DNA of 64,000 nucleotides from Phallusia fumigata (GCA_008931825.1 QXVZ01023090.1:18753-82752), one strand, 5' to 3'; positions 47,533-60,289 are shown, counted from the first letter of the stretch. Made by a program: numbers and translations. The notes: a model not told the origin generated them from the sequence alone.

Positions 47533-50500
47533 TCAGTGACTCCCAAACTTGGTTCGTTTGTAAACGGGCGAATCGGTTTTCTCCAGCTGGGCTTGGATTT
47601 TTGGTCGAATTTCGAGATCTTTTGGTTTCTCCCAGGTGAAACTGTCGCGCCCGAAATGTCCGTAGCAAGCGGTTTTTTTGTATACCGGCTTGCGAAGGTC
47701 CAAGTCCCTGTGAAAAAAATAACTTTTAGGCCAGGTTTTTGTACGTGTTTGAGTCCAACGTTCTCTGCAACTGAAAAAACAGTTCAATTACGACCGGCGC
47801 TCTCAACCTATTGACATGGTACCAGGTGGGTATTTAGTTGAACCTGTTCGCTGAAAATGGCACGGCTTAATGTTGAGTATGTCAGAACCAGGCAAAATTG
47901 ATAAATTAGATGCGGTAAATTGTGGAAAATGGAAATTTGGTCCGAACAGAAATGGGTAACGAGGGATAGCAGGTTCAGAACTATTTTGCAGCGTTCCGTT
48001 TTTTATTTTCGTGTTAGAAATACTCGCGTTTGAAATCGTTTGAATCGAGTTTTAGGAAGTCTGACTCACGGATATCGCGGGTCTGCTTAGTTTGTTTATG
48101 TTAAGCAACCAGATGTTTACACACAGAGCAAGCTTGTGGCAAACAACAACAAACAGTCGTGTGAGACTTTCTCGCCGTGTGACTTTCTTTTCTCGATACC
48201 ATAAGCCATAAGTTGTTACCACAGCACTAAAAGTTACTTCAACACCCAACCTTAGGCAACGACAACGTTAATATTTTCGCGTCAAAACGTTGCTATTGAA
48301 TGAGCACATCCTGTTATTGTTTTATCAGCTCCAATGTGAGAACATTTAAGCTCAGTGGCGGTTATTACGTAAACTTTGGGCCTTAAAAGTCAGTTTTTAC
48401 AAAACTCTACCAAAGTACGGAATGTAATTTGTACGGTTTGCCACAGTTCAGTGCACAGAACTGGTTGGCGCGCCTGCTTCAAGCCTTTGAAGCCGTTTTG
48501 TAACTTTAACTGGACGGGTTAGTGCACAAAACCGGTTGGCAAATCATCATCAAGCCTTTAAAGGCATTTTGTTGGGTTGGCATATCGGTTTATGGCAAAC
48601 GACCTTCAAGCCATAAAGGCGTTTTGTAACTTTAACTGGACCAGAACTAGGTTAACTAAAAGTCGGCTTCACAAAACAAATTTTAATGTGCACGACATCG
48701 TGCGAGTAAATATTACTATGCGGTGATTTAATATAATCGTGATATAATAAAGCGCTGCTCCGGAAACGAATGTGTCGCATGTTTACTGCATCATAAGACG
48801 TGTTTCTGCCACACATTTTAACGTTTTGTCTACAAGTGCCTATTTTCTTCGTACAAATCCGAAGTCATATGCATGTGGAAATGCCCTTAAACTGATTTTC
48901 ACCGTAAATTATTATTAAACACGATAGAACCAGCGATGATTTTCACTCGTAACGTTGTTGCAAACTTCGCAATTTGTATGCAAAAGTTTTCAGGTCTGCA
49001 CATGTTAACATTTAGGCATTCCCCAATCCTAAAACAGTTATATTGCATGTCAGCCCAAAAAAGATAAAATAGCGAGATCGGTCACGCTTCATGAAATGAA
49101 AATTCTGAAATCATTATCCGCAAAACTCAAGATAATTAAATGGACTTTCCCCGAAATCCAATTACTTCGCTCTTTAGTATCAGTTACACATATAAGGAAA
49201 CATATTATTAAAGACATTCATGATAACAGGTAATGGAAGTTGCCATATTAAAATGGGCTTTTAGCCTAAAAGTTTAGTTATTGTTACTAAACCTAGCCTT
49301 GTGTTCAAGCACAAAGCCATCGGTCATTGTTTGGCTTGGTTCACATGAGAACAAGTGAAGCATTAGTGTTGCGTAGGGACAATCAATTCACTGGGGAGAA
49401 TTTCGCTATGTCGCACTAAGTAATTTAGGATCAGTTTCATGCGTATGAAACATAGGGGGTTGCGCATGTTCGTTTTGGAAAGGATATGAACTGCACAAAG
49501 CCGTCAAACGATGCATAAACACGTCATTCTGAACCAACAAGCCCAGACAGTACAAACAGCTGTGCAAAGCAACAACTCATTCTGTTGTAACAGCACGCAG
49601 CACGATTGTTGTTTAGATTGTAATTGGCCGAACATAACAGGGGCGTGGCTACGGATGCATAACCCGCAACGAGCTTAAGCAGTTAATGGATTCATATGTG
49701 TTATAATTTATTTTCGCGCGTCATGATTTTGTTCCGGAATATCGTTTTAATTTCGTCCTTCAATCAAAACGTGTGACTTACTTGACAATGATGCCTGGAC
49801 GAAGGTCGAAGTTGTCGTTGATAATTGTGAGGAGATCTTTGTCGCAAAGCTTGGACGTTCCGTATGAACTGACGTACACCGACAAGGGTTCGGAAATTCC
49901 AATCGCGTATGAAACCTGCGAAAAGAGATTACCAGTTAGTAGCGTTGCAGCCAAGTTTCCGGAGATATCCAAGTGCTTGCCATCGGTTCAACTTAAAGTT
50001 TACGATTGTTGTAGGTACACAATTTAATATTCCCAATGAGAAGATGCAAACCACAAAGTTGCTTACGCGGTTACCTACGCTGCAAGACAACCAAATGGAT
50101 CCCAAAGCCAAGAGATCACCCCAAGTGCGCCAGAATTTTGCACAAACACGAGCGATAGACAGGCAACAGGCTGCAATTTTCACATAGGACGGTTTGACGT
50201 CAGGCCCCTTACACTTACGCGCGCGTGGACGATAAACAAAACGACACATGGCCTATTGTTTAACTTCCAAGTGTCAGTCAGCGATAACGGGAATTGCAAA
50301 GCTGCAGTGTGCATGCGGGCACAGGCGATTATCGAGAGCAAATTTGAAGAGTCTCACGCCTGGAGCCGGGGAGTCTCGAAACTACCTCTGCGTTTCGTGT
50401 GAACTGGGGAGCAACTCGAATTGTGTTTCTGTGTACTAAGGTTACCGCGCCTGGCCATGAATACGGGGGAAAGGTAACGTGTGGTTTTGAACTTTTGATG

Positions 50501-53500
50501 CAACATAGTTAAATGTAAACTATGTATAATATATTGTAAGCACCAAAGACGTCAATAACGCATGTATTATTAATTCTTTGGAGCCTTGCAACGTTGAAAA
50601 AACTGAGGTAACCTTGTCATCCCTTAACCCCACATTCACTGCCCCTACCTCCTTCAACAGAAAGACGCATTTGTTAATACACCTTGCTTTGGATTAACAT
50701 GCAAACAAGGTCGGGTACTTGCCTGGACAAGAACGCGTCGACAGAGTCCAGCTTTCACAAGCGATTTCGCCACCCAACGTGCTGCGTACGCGGCCGAACG
50801 GTCAACTTTGGAGAAGTCTTTGCCGGAGAAGGCACCGCCCCCGTGGGCGCCCCAGCCCCCGTACGTGTCCACGATGATCTTGCGTCCAGTGAGACCCGCA
50901 TCACCCTATCACGATAATTCAGGTTAAAGTGCTTGTTTGTATATGTCTGTGTGTGGCAGCTGATTAGTTTTTTTCGTGTGGTAATTATGTGTGGAACCTA
51001 AATGTGAAACGAATTCTTGGATTTGTTGATTTGCAAGTGATTTGAAACAGTTTCATTTAAATCAAAGGTTATTACATGATTCGGTCAAAATAGAATTGCT
51101 TTTTAATTTATTAAATGTTAACGTTAAGATTACAGAATATGGGATCCACAAACTAAATCCAAGCAAATAGTTTTGCCCTGCATCGGTGCAAAAATAGAAA
51201 AGCTACGAAAGTGCTTTTGTTGCTATAGTAAGCCAAAATTATATCAGGCCATGCCGAATTACCATCAGCTTCTCACCCCAGAGGTAACTAAATTAGTCCT
51301 AGCCCACTGCAAGGCAAGCAAACAAAAACTGATCACACAAAACACACACCAAAACGCCGCATGCAAAGAACTAAAAAAGCTCGAGTTGGCACCTACACCG
51401 GCCACGTCACTAATTGCTTAATCCACCGTCCAACCAATTGCCACAAGCCATAAGACAGTACCTGGCGCCAGAGGATGCACTGAAAAGGGTGGGACATTGG
51501 CAGATGGCAAGGTTGTGTGTCGTCGTGAGAACTCTTCACAAAGGGCAAATGTGTTTGCCAACTGACGCAGCGAAAACGAAGTTGCGTATTGAAAGCTTTT
51601 TATTTTGCGACATCAGCTCAAAAACACCGCTCTACAGGATTCAATTAGAGGACTAATACTATTCGAAGCTTCGTGCGTTGGTTTTTCGTCATTTAAAACT
51701 GTTTCGATAAAAGCAACAACCCTTCCCACGTTAAAACCCTTCACCATAAATTACAGACCAGTTTACCAGGACCAAAAACAGTTTTCGGAAAAATATCCCA
51801 ACATTCCGCGATGGGGATAAAAAGATGCGAAAAAGTGAAGTAAAGCAGGTTGGCAGTCTAAAATTTGCAAAGTCAGCACATCGAAAGTAAGATAAAAACT
51901 GCAAGTGTTCAAAATCAGATACTGTTAGTAATCCTTAAGCTTTTCCGGTATCAATATAGGTATGGATTTCTCCCATGTAAAGCCTTCCCTGCCAAAGTGA
52001 CCGCAGGCACAAGTGCTCTGGTAAATCGGCGTTTTCAGTTTAAGATTCCTGCAAGAACCAAAGGGAAGAAATTGGCAAAAAGGTCACCACTCTTAAATGA
52101 CAGCCGGAAATTTACCTAATGATTATTCCGGGGCGCAAGTCGAAGTTGTGACACACTATGTCATGAAGTTGATTGTTAGAGTACTTGCTGGTACCGTAGC
52201 TGTGAACATAAACGGCCATTGGCTCCGCAATTCCTATCGCGTACGCCACCTACAGCCCAAATACGAAGGCATTTTTAAAGGGATAACGTTGGAGGGGTCT
52301 GTAAGCATTTCATGAGCAATCACCTGCACTAAGACACGCTTGCAAAGTCCTGCTTTCACAAGGGACTTAGCGACCCAGCGTGCAGCGTAAGCGGCCGAGC
52401 GATCCACCTTCGAAGGATCTTTTCCTGAAAACGCGCCACCACCATGGGCGCCCCAGCCGCCGTAAGTGTCAACAATGATTTTGCGCCCAGTGAGGCCCGC
52501 GTCTCCCTAAAGAATCGGATTTGATGACAACAGATCCGTCAAGTCAGCGAAAACTACTTTGGACAAGCCCAAACTTTTGGCCTTTGCCCGAAAACAAAGA
52601 GTGCACTGTGGAGCACACGTCTTAACCTGCTTCACGTTCAAAGCAAAGATCGAAGTCAAACAACACGGTGATAATTAACCCCATGGGTCAACAACTTCAT
52701 GGGAGTTTTGCAATAAAGCCTCACAGAAATAGAAGAGCAAATTAGCATTTAAATCATTCTGACAAAGACAGGGTTGTATTCACCCCACCTAGAAAAGTGC
52801 TTAGTTAGGAAAACTTGGAAGGTGCTATTATCGTGCGTGCTAACAACTGTTTGCTTATGCAGAAATTCCCATAGCTTTTTTGTTGATCCACACTTGGTAA
52901 ATATTGGCACGATTAGCCTTAAGGCATTGTGTACCATTTATGTAGGCCTTGCCTTGACTATTTATATCTGCTTTGCACAGCTCAGACAATCATGCAAACA
53001 CATTTTACGGCGACTTGCCAAAATAAAAAAAGTCCGAAGAAGGTCTTAGGTCATGTTAGCACATGCGCTGAAGGTCAAACAAAAAATGTGTTGCAACACT
53101 CAAATGAAAAAACAACCCACTGCAACATTTTTCTTTAAATCTACTCACCATTGGACCACCAATCAAAAATTGTCCAGATGGCTGGATGTGGTAGATAGTG
53201 TTTTCATCAAGATACTCATTAGGGACGACTGCATAGATAACCTAAGAAATCATATCGAACATTGCTTTAATTGCACACTGCATTATTTTAGGACAACACC
53301 CTTTTAAAAATGATCTTTATATTTCAAAAAGGTCTGATCCAAGAATTTTCTACTGATTTTAGGACTTCTAAACAAGATATTAGATGCCCTACACAACTAA
53401 AAAGAACTATAGCAAAAAGTGTAAGCAACATAGCCCCTAAACTGGCAAAACATATCTCGACAAAGTAGAAACAACTGACATACCTTTTCCAAAATCTCTT

Positions 53501-54761
53501 TGCGCAATGTTTTGACATTCACAGTTTCGTTGTGCTGTGTTGAGATGACAATGGTGTGTACACGGAGGGGGATAACTGCTCCATCTTGAAGGCGGTGCTC
53601 GATTGTGACCTATGAAATAGAAAATGATAAGCTGTACTGCTTTCACAATCCAGCTTTTAAAGAGTGTTGCAATCGAACTGTAACAGCGGGTCTAGCTCTG
53701 TGGACTAAGATCAACTCATGAAGACCTAGGTTTACTAGTTTAAATCTAATGATTATTTACTTTAGTACTTAAATTGTAATTCATCTATAAAGCCTGTTTT
53801 GTTTTGAGTTAGACAGGTCTTTAATGACAACAATGTGTACTTGGGTTTTGGAATCTGGCCTGAGCCATGGAAGGGTCCCATCTCTTCTGAGTTTTGACAG
53901 TTGGGCATTTAGGCGATGGGCAAGCATGATCGTCATGGGCATACATTCTTCAGTTTCATCGGTAGCATAACCAAACATCAAGCCCTGGTCTCCAGCACCA
54001 ATGTCTTCTTCTTTCTTCCCGATGTGAACAGCATCAGCAATCTCAATACACTGCTGTTCGATGGCAATCAGGACATTGCATGTTTTGCCATCAAAACCTG
54101 AAAACGAATAGTTATATGTGTTTGTGTCATGGCGATAATAGCACAAGTTGTAATGCTTAGCCTTAAACTTACAAGACCTGATGCAATTGAGGGTGATATC
54201 ACAATATGGTACTAGGAATGTTGCACTTGCATTGTCATGTCATAGCAATAAATTATATCAGATCCATTTGCGGCTAAACCAATTGGAAATCAGCCAATTT
54301 TTCTTACCCTTGCTGGAATCATCATAGCCGATGTGTTTTACAGTTTCACGAATGACTTTCTGGTAGTCAATCACAGCCTTTGATGTAATCTCTCCACCAA
54401 CCAAAATCATTCCAGTCTTAGCAAATGTTTCTAAACACATTTTTTTAGTTTAGTCAGAGCAAACAACAATGTTAGAGAAGCATGTAGTTACAAACTTACC
54501 ACATGCAACTTTTGCATCTGGATCAATTGCAAGATGAGCATCTAGGATTGCATCACTGATCTGGTCACAAAGTTTATCTGAAATTTAACAAAATAAAATA
54601 ATTTATGTAAAAAATGTCCAAATTTCCCACTTGCACAAAAAAAATCATAGTTGCCTCTTACCTGGATGACCTTCACCAACGGATTCTGATGTAAATAGAA
54701 AAGTTTCCTCAGCATGGTTGTGGCCGTTAATGCCATTTCCGTTTATACCATTGACCTCCAT
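47533..54761 (-). CDS. MAT2A: S-adenosylmethionine synthetase, isoform using the distal 3' cassette
   Basis: Common exons 54761-54662, 54577-54500, 54430-54308, 54097-53841, 53609-53484 and 53241-53149, joined to distal exons 50905-50723, 49915-49782 and 47707-47533 (TGA). The product is 423 minus stop codon, about 422-423 residues. It makes SAM from methionine and ATP in the cytosol. Seen: GEGHPDK (residues 29-35, the catalytic His), GAGDQG (134-139), GDAGLTGRK (260-268) and GGGAFSGKD (281-289), all intact. The distal C-terminal part ([43 protein letters not shown]) is closer to the vertebrate enzyme than the proximal one. It ends in an extra tail, [15 protein letters not shown], about 17-20 residues beyond the usual end. 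The first distal exon uses a GC donor. Use of this cassette requires skipping 52506-51925. Confidence 0.8.
48441..48645. repeat. three-unit imperfect tandem repeat, about 70 bp
   Basis: Units share (A/C)GGTTGGC, a CTTCAAGCC(TTT)(G/A)AAGGC-like block and GTTTTGTAACTTTAACTGGA. They lie in the 2-kb intron between the last two distal SAM synthetase exons. Confidence 0.7.
50721..50722 (-). other. MAT2A: non-canonical GC splice donor
   Basis: Distal exon 50905-50723 (ends ...RVLVQ) is followed by CAG|GCAAGT on the minus strand. The rest of the donor matches the consensus strongly, as is typical of GC-AG introns. The next acceptor is at 49916. Confidence 0.8.
51599..51604 (-). terminator. poly(A) signal for the proximal SAM synthetase isoform
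   Basis: AATAAA on the minus strand about 320 bases beyond the proximal stop and upstream of the distal cassette. This placement would let alternative polyadenylation select the proximal form. Confidence 0.45.
51925..52506 (-). other. MAT2A: proximal alternative terminal-exon cassette of SAM synthetase
   Basis: Exons of 183, 134 and 124 nt separated by introns of only about 70 bases. It is compact compared with the distal cassette. Conserved core: GDAGLTGRK and GGGAFSGKD. The C-terminal exons are more diverged from the usual MAT sequence than the distal ones. Confidence 0.85.
51925..54761 (-). CDS. MAT2A: S-adenosylmethionine synthetase, isoform using the proximal 3' cassette
   Basis: The same six common exons ([16 protein letters not shown]... 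to FLIGGPM) joined to 52506-52324, 52249-52116 and 52048-51925 (TAA), giving 405 residues against about 395 in human MAT2A. The core catalytic motifs are as in the distal form. Differences concentrate in the last 85 residues. The segment before FDLRPGIII reads [13 protein letters not shown]. The usual DLDLKKP is NLKLKTP, the GHFGRDSF motif is GHFGREGF, and the end is [11 protein letters not shown]. Phase is kept at every join. The start ATG at 54761 precedes a short Asn/Gly/His-rich leader. The gene is transcribed away from the collagen-like gene; a GC-richer stretch at about 55320-55450 may be its promoter. Confidence 0.88.
53693..53747 (+). mobile_element. SINE-like remnant with Pol III box sequences
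   Basis: TAGCTCTGTGG (A-box type) at 53693 and AGTTTAAATCT (weak B-box type) at 53737, spaced as in tRNA-derived elements, in a SAM synthetase intron. No tail or flanking duplication was found. Confidence 0.25.
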
Positions 54762-57700
54762 TTTTAAGGGAATGTGTGGGATTAAAATTCACCGAAATAA
54801 ATAAAAACACCCTAAGATATCTAAGCAATCAAGTAAATGTCTTTTTAAAAAGATAAAACTCATTAATTGCCTTGCACAGTAATATTTTAACGTCGTTTAC
54901 TTCCAATTTGTAAAAATTAAAAAAACTATCATCTGATTTACAGGCCAAAATTAATCCCAGACGAAGCCAACGCCTATTAAGCACAAAATTTAATACCATA
55001 TCTGATATAGCGTGGCAGAACTTACACATTCAAACACTTAGGATTTGACAAAACCCAAAATCTTAATTTTTGAAGGTTTAAATCACCAAAAATTGTGTTT
55101 AAATCACCATCAGCTGCCATACACTTTCCCGCGTTAAAGCACATGGTTACGAAATGTGACTCAGCATAAAAAAATGATCGAGTCACGCTTTACAAAACAA
55201 GCAAAAACAATCATTTTTGATGACGTTAAATTCGTCGTATTGATGTAGCTTACATTTTCTGAACATTCAAAACCATTTTCTACACAACTTTTAACTAAAA
55301 TTTCATTAAAAAACTCCGCAACTAACCGACCACGCACCAGCCTTCTAACGTGCGGTAACTGAGAAGGCCGAAGCGTGGGCTCGCCTCGTTTTATAGTCAC
55401 GCGAACTACTGGACCGTGGCATTTGAGGAAAGAAAAAGGCGAATGTTCTCCATCATTTTTGCCCTTTCTTTTCATTTACTGTAAAATAAGTAATAGTTTA
55501 AACTAGCTACGTGGTACAGGGCTGTAATTATATAATCATGCATTTAAACCGCGCAGAATTTTTACACAAAACGTGATTTAGGAATTAACGAACACTGTGA
55601 AGCATTGGATTAATTCATTTTGGCGCGTTTAGCTCTCTTTTTTGGTTGCAAGGTAATTTAGGTATTTTACAACAGATTTAACCAACCTTCTTTTCATCTA
55701 CATGCTTCATAGTGAAACAATTTGTACAGGAATTGTTGGTAACATTATGCATTTACTGTAAATTAATCGCAATACATTTCCAGGTACTGACATTCACTTC
55801 TTTGTTTCCGCGCGATATGAAATTACTCCGAAACTGGGTGTTGGTTGCGTTTCTCAGTGCCTTGCAGCAGTTTTTAGCGGCATGTGCATTTGCGGTGCAA
55901 GAACGGTTGCGGCACCTGCTAAAAATGCCTGCAAGTTAATTTGCACGATTTCACGATTCCTGCATGTGGAATGGTTTTCACAGCAGCTGAAATTTTGAGA
56001 TTTAAATATTTTTTACCGCTTAGTTATGTTAACATAATTTTTTTTTTTAAATAGCTACTTTTGCAGCAATTTTTGTAAACTACAATACATCAACCATAAA
56101 ATGCGGGATCTACAATTTCGGTAAAACTGAAAGTTCTGTCTAACATATGCCGCCACTGTTACCCAAACCATTTCCTATATAGTAGCCTATGCTCCAAAAA
56201 AGGAAAACCGTTTCCTGTCATGTGCCACAAAATTTAGCACACGTACAATACAGAGGATCTATGCAAATGTCACCAGTTTCCTTTGGCTTGTTCTGCAATA
56301 CATTAATAACGACCCAAAACATGTTTTTGTGAAGTCAAGCACATCACCCTCGATCGAAGTGCCGTTAAAAGCATATTATTTGACTAATAAGTATGGGCAA
56401 TAAAACTGGGCCAAAGCACATACGAATGTGTCCTTACACTTGGTTAGAGCTCATACGAAATAGCCTTATGATCAAACAGTTTGTTCAGGCCCATAAACTA
56501 TATCACTTTAAACTCGAATGACTGACCTGTAACCACTCAATGACGTATACAAACAACAACATTTTTACGATCCTACAGCCGAAGATACCAATTTGTTTCA
56601 TTATAAATACAAAACGTGCCACAATAGGTACCGCGGGCCGCGTGTTTCTCGCCTCTGGGCCACTTCGGTAGTTAAAGACCATGATGTAATTTCGCGATAT
56701 CATGCAAATGCAAAAAGGGTTACTATTACTTAGGGACAGTTCAAGTGTCACAGTGTATTTTGCTATGACTCCGCCACATGATCTCATATTCTATAAGTAG
56801 TGGTTGTTTAAATCAGTGCAACCAACAATAATAACATCCAAATCTGGAGACAATTAACATCAAGACAATAGCGGGTCATATCCTAGCCAAAAATTTGTTC
56901 TGGTCAGAACCTAAGTTTGTTTAACCAGCTGAAACCTTAAATGTGTTGCAAACAACGTATTTGATGTTTCGAGTATGTTTTGAACACAATAAAACAGTTT
57001 TTACTCGACATAAGCGCGGAAAAAAGCGTTACCTCGTATCTGCAACATGTAAGATGATAGCCGGCAAAACGCGTGAAAAACCAACCGCAAAATTTTTACA
57101 GTGTTGCCAAAGGCCATCGATGCTCTATGAATCATATTATAAACCTCCAGGCTTGAACTTTTTCTGTCTTTTTCAGGTTGCACTTGTTTAGCGTGTACAA
57201 TGATGGGACAAAGCAGTATCGCAGCCAAGCTAAGCAGACGTTGGATGCAGTTTGGTCTAATTGTTAGTTTAATTCGGTTTTGGCGTTTATTTGTCAGTTC
57301 TTATTAGGCGAAGAAATACTTTTAAATGCAGATTGTTAATAGTCGGCCGTATAGTATTTATACGTACAGTTTACACACATAAGAATACTTTGTCGTGTTT
57401 TTACTTTTTAGGCATACCTCCATTTTTTTTATTTGATACGAGATTTAAATCCCAGCTGGATTTGTTAATTTTGGTAACAAATTTGCTGTATACTCTTCTG
57501 CGGGATTGCGTTTGAAATATGAGTCTGTTATGAAGCCAGTCACAAACGTCGGGTATAGGGTTTAAACAGGGTCATTTTGAGCAAGGCTAAACTGCTTGAG
57601 GGCTGTTTTAATGTTGGCGATGCATAGAAATCAACGATTATGTTCATTATCCGCTATTAGTTTTACCATTGCAAAGTGTATACTTCTAAAAATTTTGAAA

Positions 57701-57923
57701 CGTGGATGTGAACTTTATTTTTCGACTTTGACCTTTCGAAAAGGCAACTTTTTAATTCTTTGCCCCAGGCTAACCAAAATCTTGGGCTCTGACTTTGAAG
57801 TTTTCAAGTGGGGTGAAAGGGCTTCATATTTGCGCCAATACTGGGTATATACTTTATTATTCCTGTCGTTAGTTTCTTGCTGACATACATTTTTACGTTT
57901 GTTCTTTTTGTTCTAATTTACAG
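54762..57923. other. intergenic space between SAM synthetase and the collagen-like gene
   Basis: The two genes are transcribed away from each other, so both promoters should lie here. A GC-richer block at about 55320-55450 is the best candidate for the SAM synthetase start. Several short open frames lack splice context. No further gene was seen. Confidence 0.5.
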
Positions 57924-57947
57924 GACATAGGAAAAAGTGGAAATAAG

Positions 57948-60194
57948 ATGAGGCGATATTTATGCAAGTTTTGGGCTTTCCTATTTCTATATCTTTGTCG
58001 GTCGGCTTGCAGCCAAGAACCAGACAATTTTCTTACTTGCAGTGTCGGCTCAAAAAATGTTGACACCTTTTATATCCGAAATTTGGAACCGAACAATCAA
58101 GGCGAGCCTAAACAAAGGGGACTTCCCGGGAAAATGGGTCCAGCGGGGCCGGTGGGGTTGCAGGGTGAGCCAGGTCTACCAGGAACAAAGGGGACAAATG
58201 GTGCCCCAGGTTCCAAGGGATCAGTTGGGGAAAAAGGCGAAAGAGGTCAAAGTGGATCAACAGGGTCCCCTGGATTAAATGCAGTGGGTACCAAAGGAGC
58301 AACAGGGGCTAATGGACTGCAAGGACCCAAAGGTTCGCGTGGAGCCCAAGGCGGAAAAGGGCCAACTGGATCCAAAGGACAAACAGGAAGTAAAGGCAGT
58401 CAGGGGCCCATCGGGGGAAGTGGCCCACAGGGTCCAAAGGGGCAAAAGGGTGATCGCGGACCCCAGGGAAGTGCCGGGGGCAAAGGTGCAACAGGACCCC
58501 GGGGAGTTAAAGGTACACGGGGGCCTGTGGGGCCTAGTGGAGCCACGGGCGCCGTTGGGCCAAAGGGTCCACCTGGAACAAAAGGTGCTACTGGTGTAGT
58601 AGATGCAAGTCAACTAAAGGCAATCAAATGTACGTTTGCATTTTTTTCACAGCATAACTTGCAGGAAACTTGTAATAATATGTTTTCATTTTCAGCTCGA
58701 CTGGATCGCCTGGAAAAGACAGTGTGTAAGCATTCAAGACTATTTATTATTTGTTAAATACTGCACATATTGTTAGATCGAATCAGGATCGATTTTTATA
58801 ACTCGAAAAGCTTTTTTTTAACAAAAGTTGCTTTAAACGCAGTTATACTAAGGGTGTCTTAAGATCACAACACCCGCTTGTTATTGGTCCCGAAATAATA
58901 CGGAGAAACATATACACAAAATCGCGTTTTTGGCATTGGTACCACTACTTGCATCTTTTATTACTCGGCATCCATAAATATTTGCCCCTGTTAGCTCTAC
59001 TGGTTGTAACTTAATGTTAGACTATCGTTTTGCACACAAAAAAGATTTGCTTTAAGATGCATCAGCACAGATGACGTCGCAGTTTATCATTACGTCATAT
59101 ATGCTTTTCTTACTAGTCAAGCAATATAGCTATAAATGTCCTAGGCTCTCACTTTAAATTACGCCAGCTGATATCAGAAAGTTGATAATATGTATTTTTA
59201 ATTGTTTCAAAATATTTAACTATAATAACATAGTAATAAGAAATAAATTTTGTTTTTGAAACAATTAAGGCAACGCATTGAGCAAAAAAGTTAAATCTTA
59301 TTTTGCTTGTACCTAACTCCAGTACTGGTGTTAATAATGCAAACAAAATAAATGGTGAGACGGTGAAGCCAGAGCGGGTACTTGGACCCGTACTGGGCAG
59401 ATAAAAGAGACTTACCTCCAACTTAGCATAAATAGTTGGTTTTGAACAAAAACAGATGGGAGTTGGTCATCTTGGGGAAGTTGGACAGCTTGCTATGGCA
59501 GATGTCCCCGGTTTCGTGGAAGAACACGAGTTTGTTCGGGTCTGAGTACCTGCCCTGGAAAGTCTTCTCAAAGTGAACAATGTCAAAATAACCTGCCCTG
59601 CAGCATTCCAAGTAATATGTGTGAATGTGTGCAAATCGTGGAAATGAATGAAAGTAGAGCAGAAAACAATAACGCGGTTATCGTGTTAATACTTTGGTCA
59701 TGGACTGGACTATTTATTTCCAACGGTCCGACTTTAGCTGAGTTTGTTATGGGAAAATGCTTTAATGCTTGACTCAAGTAAAAAGTAACAAAAAATTCAT
59801 CTTAACTAGAGTCACAATCATCGATAATTTCTGCCTAATTCAAGTCATATACAGCAGAACGCTAGACACGTACGAGTTTGTATCTGCGGTAGCAAAACTT
59901 ATAAACGTGTAATTGGTATCTTCTTAGGTTTCTGTTACTCTCCACTCCAAATAAAATATTTCATAGTTTGTAGTAGACTTGCTTGTCGGTGCTGCTTGTA
60001 AGTTTTTCACTTTCCCGATTAGCCCTCGTGGTAATTTGCAAGCAGTTAGCGCAACCTAGCGGTAATAAATGCGAGACTTGTTAAAAATCTCGTCTCTTGG
60101 TGTGGTACGAATTTTCCTCACAAAAGTTTTTGTAAGTTAAGTATTTTTTATTTCAGGACCATTCGTCGTCGAGGAAGAATTGAGACCGATCTGA
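57948..60194 (+). CDS. Secreted collagen-like protein with C-terminal TSP1 repeat
   Basis: Exons 57948-58629, 58696-58725, 59456-59611 and 60157-60194 (TGA) are in consistent phase and encode 301 residues. The ATG follows an acceptor at 57923, so a 5' UTR exon or trans-spliced leader precedes it. Order: signal peptide (about 1-22), a short segment, a Gly-X-Y tract from about 58 to 216 with one break (GLNAVG, 109-114), a short heptad-like neck (SQLKAIK|SRLDRLEKTV) that could nucleate a trimer, then a TSP1 repeat starting GSWSSWGSWTAC with RGRTRVC and two further Cys pairs. The tail is RPFVVEEELRPI. It is probably a trimeric extracellular-matrix or humoral recognition protein; no membrane span was seen. 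No named orthologue is recognised. The Gly-X-Y exon is unambiguous; the last two joins are inferred from splice sites and phase. Confidence 0.85.
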
Positions 60195-60289
60195 ATAAGT
60201 TGCTTTGGAGTTTGTATTACCAGCCTACAAAACCAATCACTTCTTTACACTGTTTTTATCTTATAAATATGCTTAAACCTGATATAGTT

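Larger units (their letters stand above)
47533..50905 (-). other. MAT2A: distal alternative terminal-exon cassette of SAM synthetase
   Basis: Exons of 183, 134 and 175 nt (50905-50723, 49915-49782, 47707-47533), the first two with exactly the same lengths and phases as the proximal cassette. No copies of the upstream exons were found between the cassettes, so it can only make protein if spliced to exon 6 at 53149. All frames are open. Confidence 0.8.

Noticed and set aside
55161-55475. 104-codon minus-strand frame upstream of SAM synthetase
   Set aside because: Overlaps the likely promoter/5' UTR; no domain, no splice link, and the downstream gene has its own clear start.
58275-58613. 112-codon minus-strand open frame
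   Set aside because: Antisense shadow of the Gly-X-Y collagen exon.
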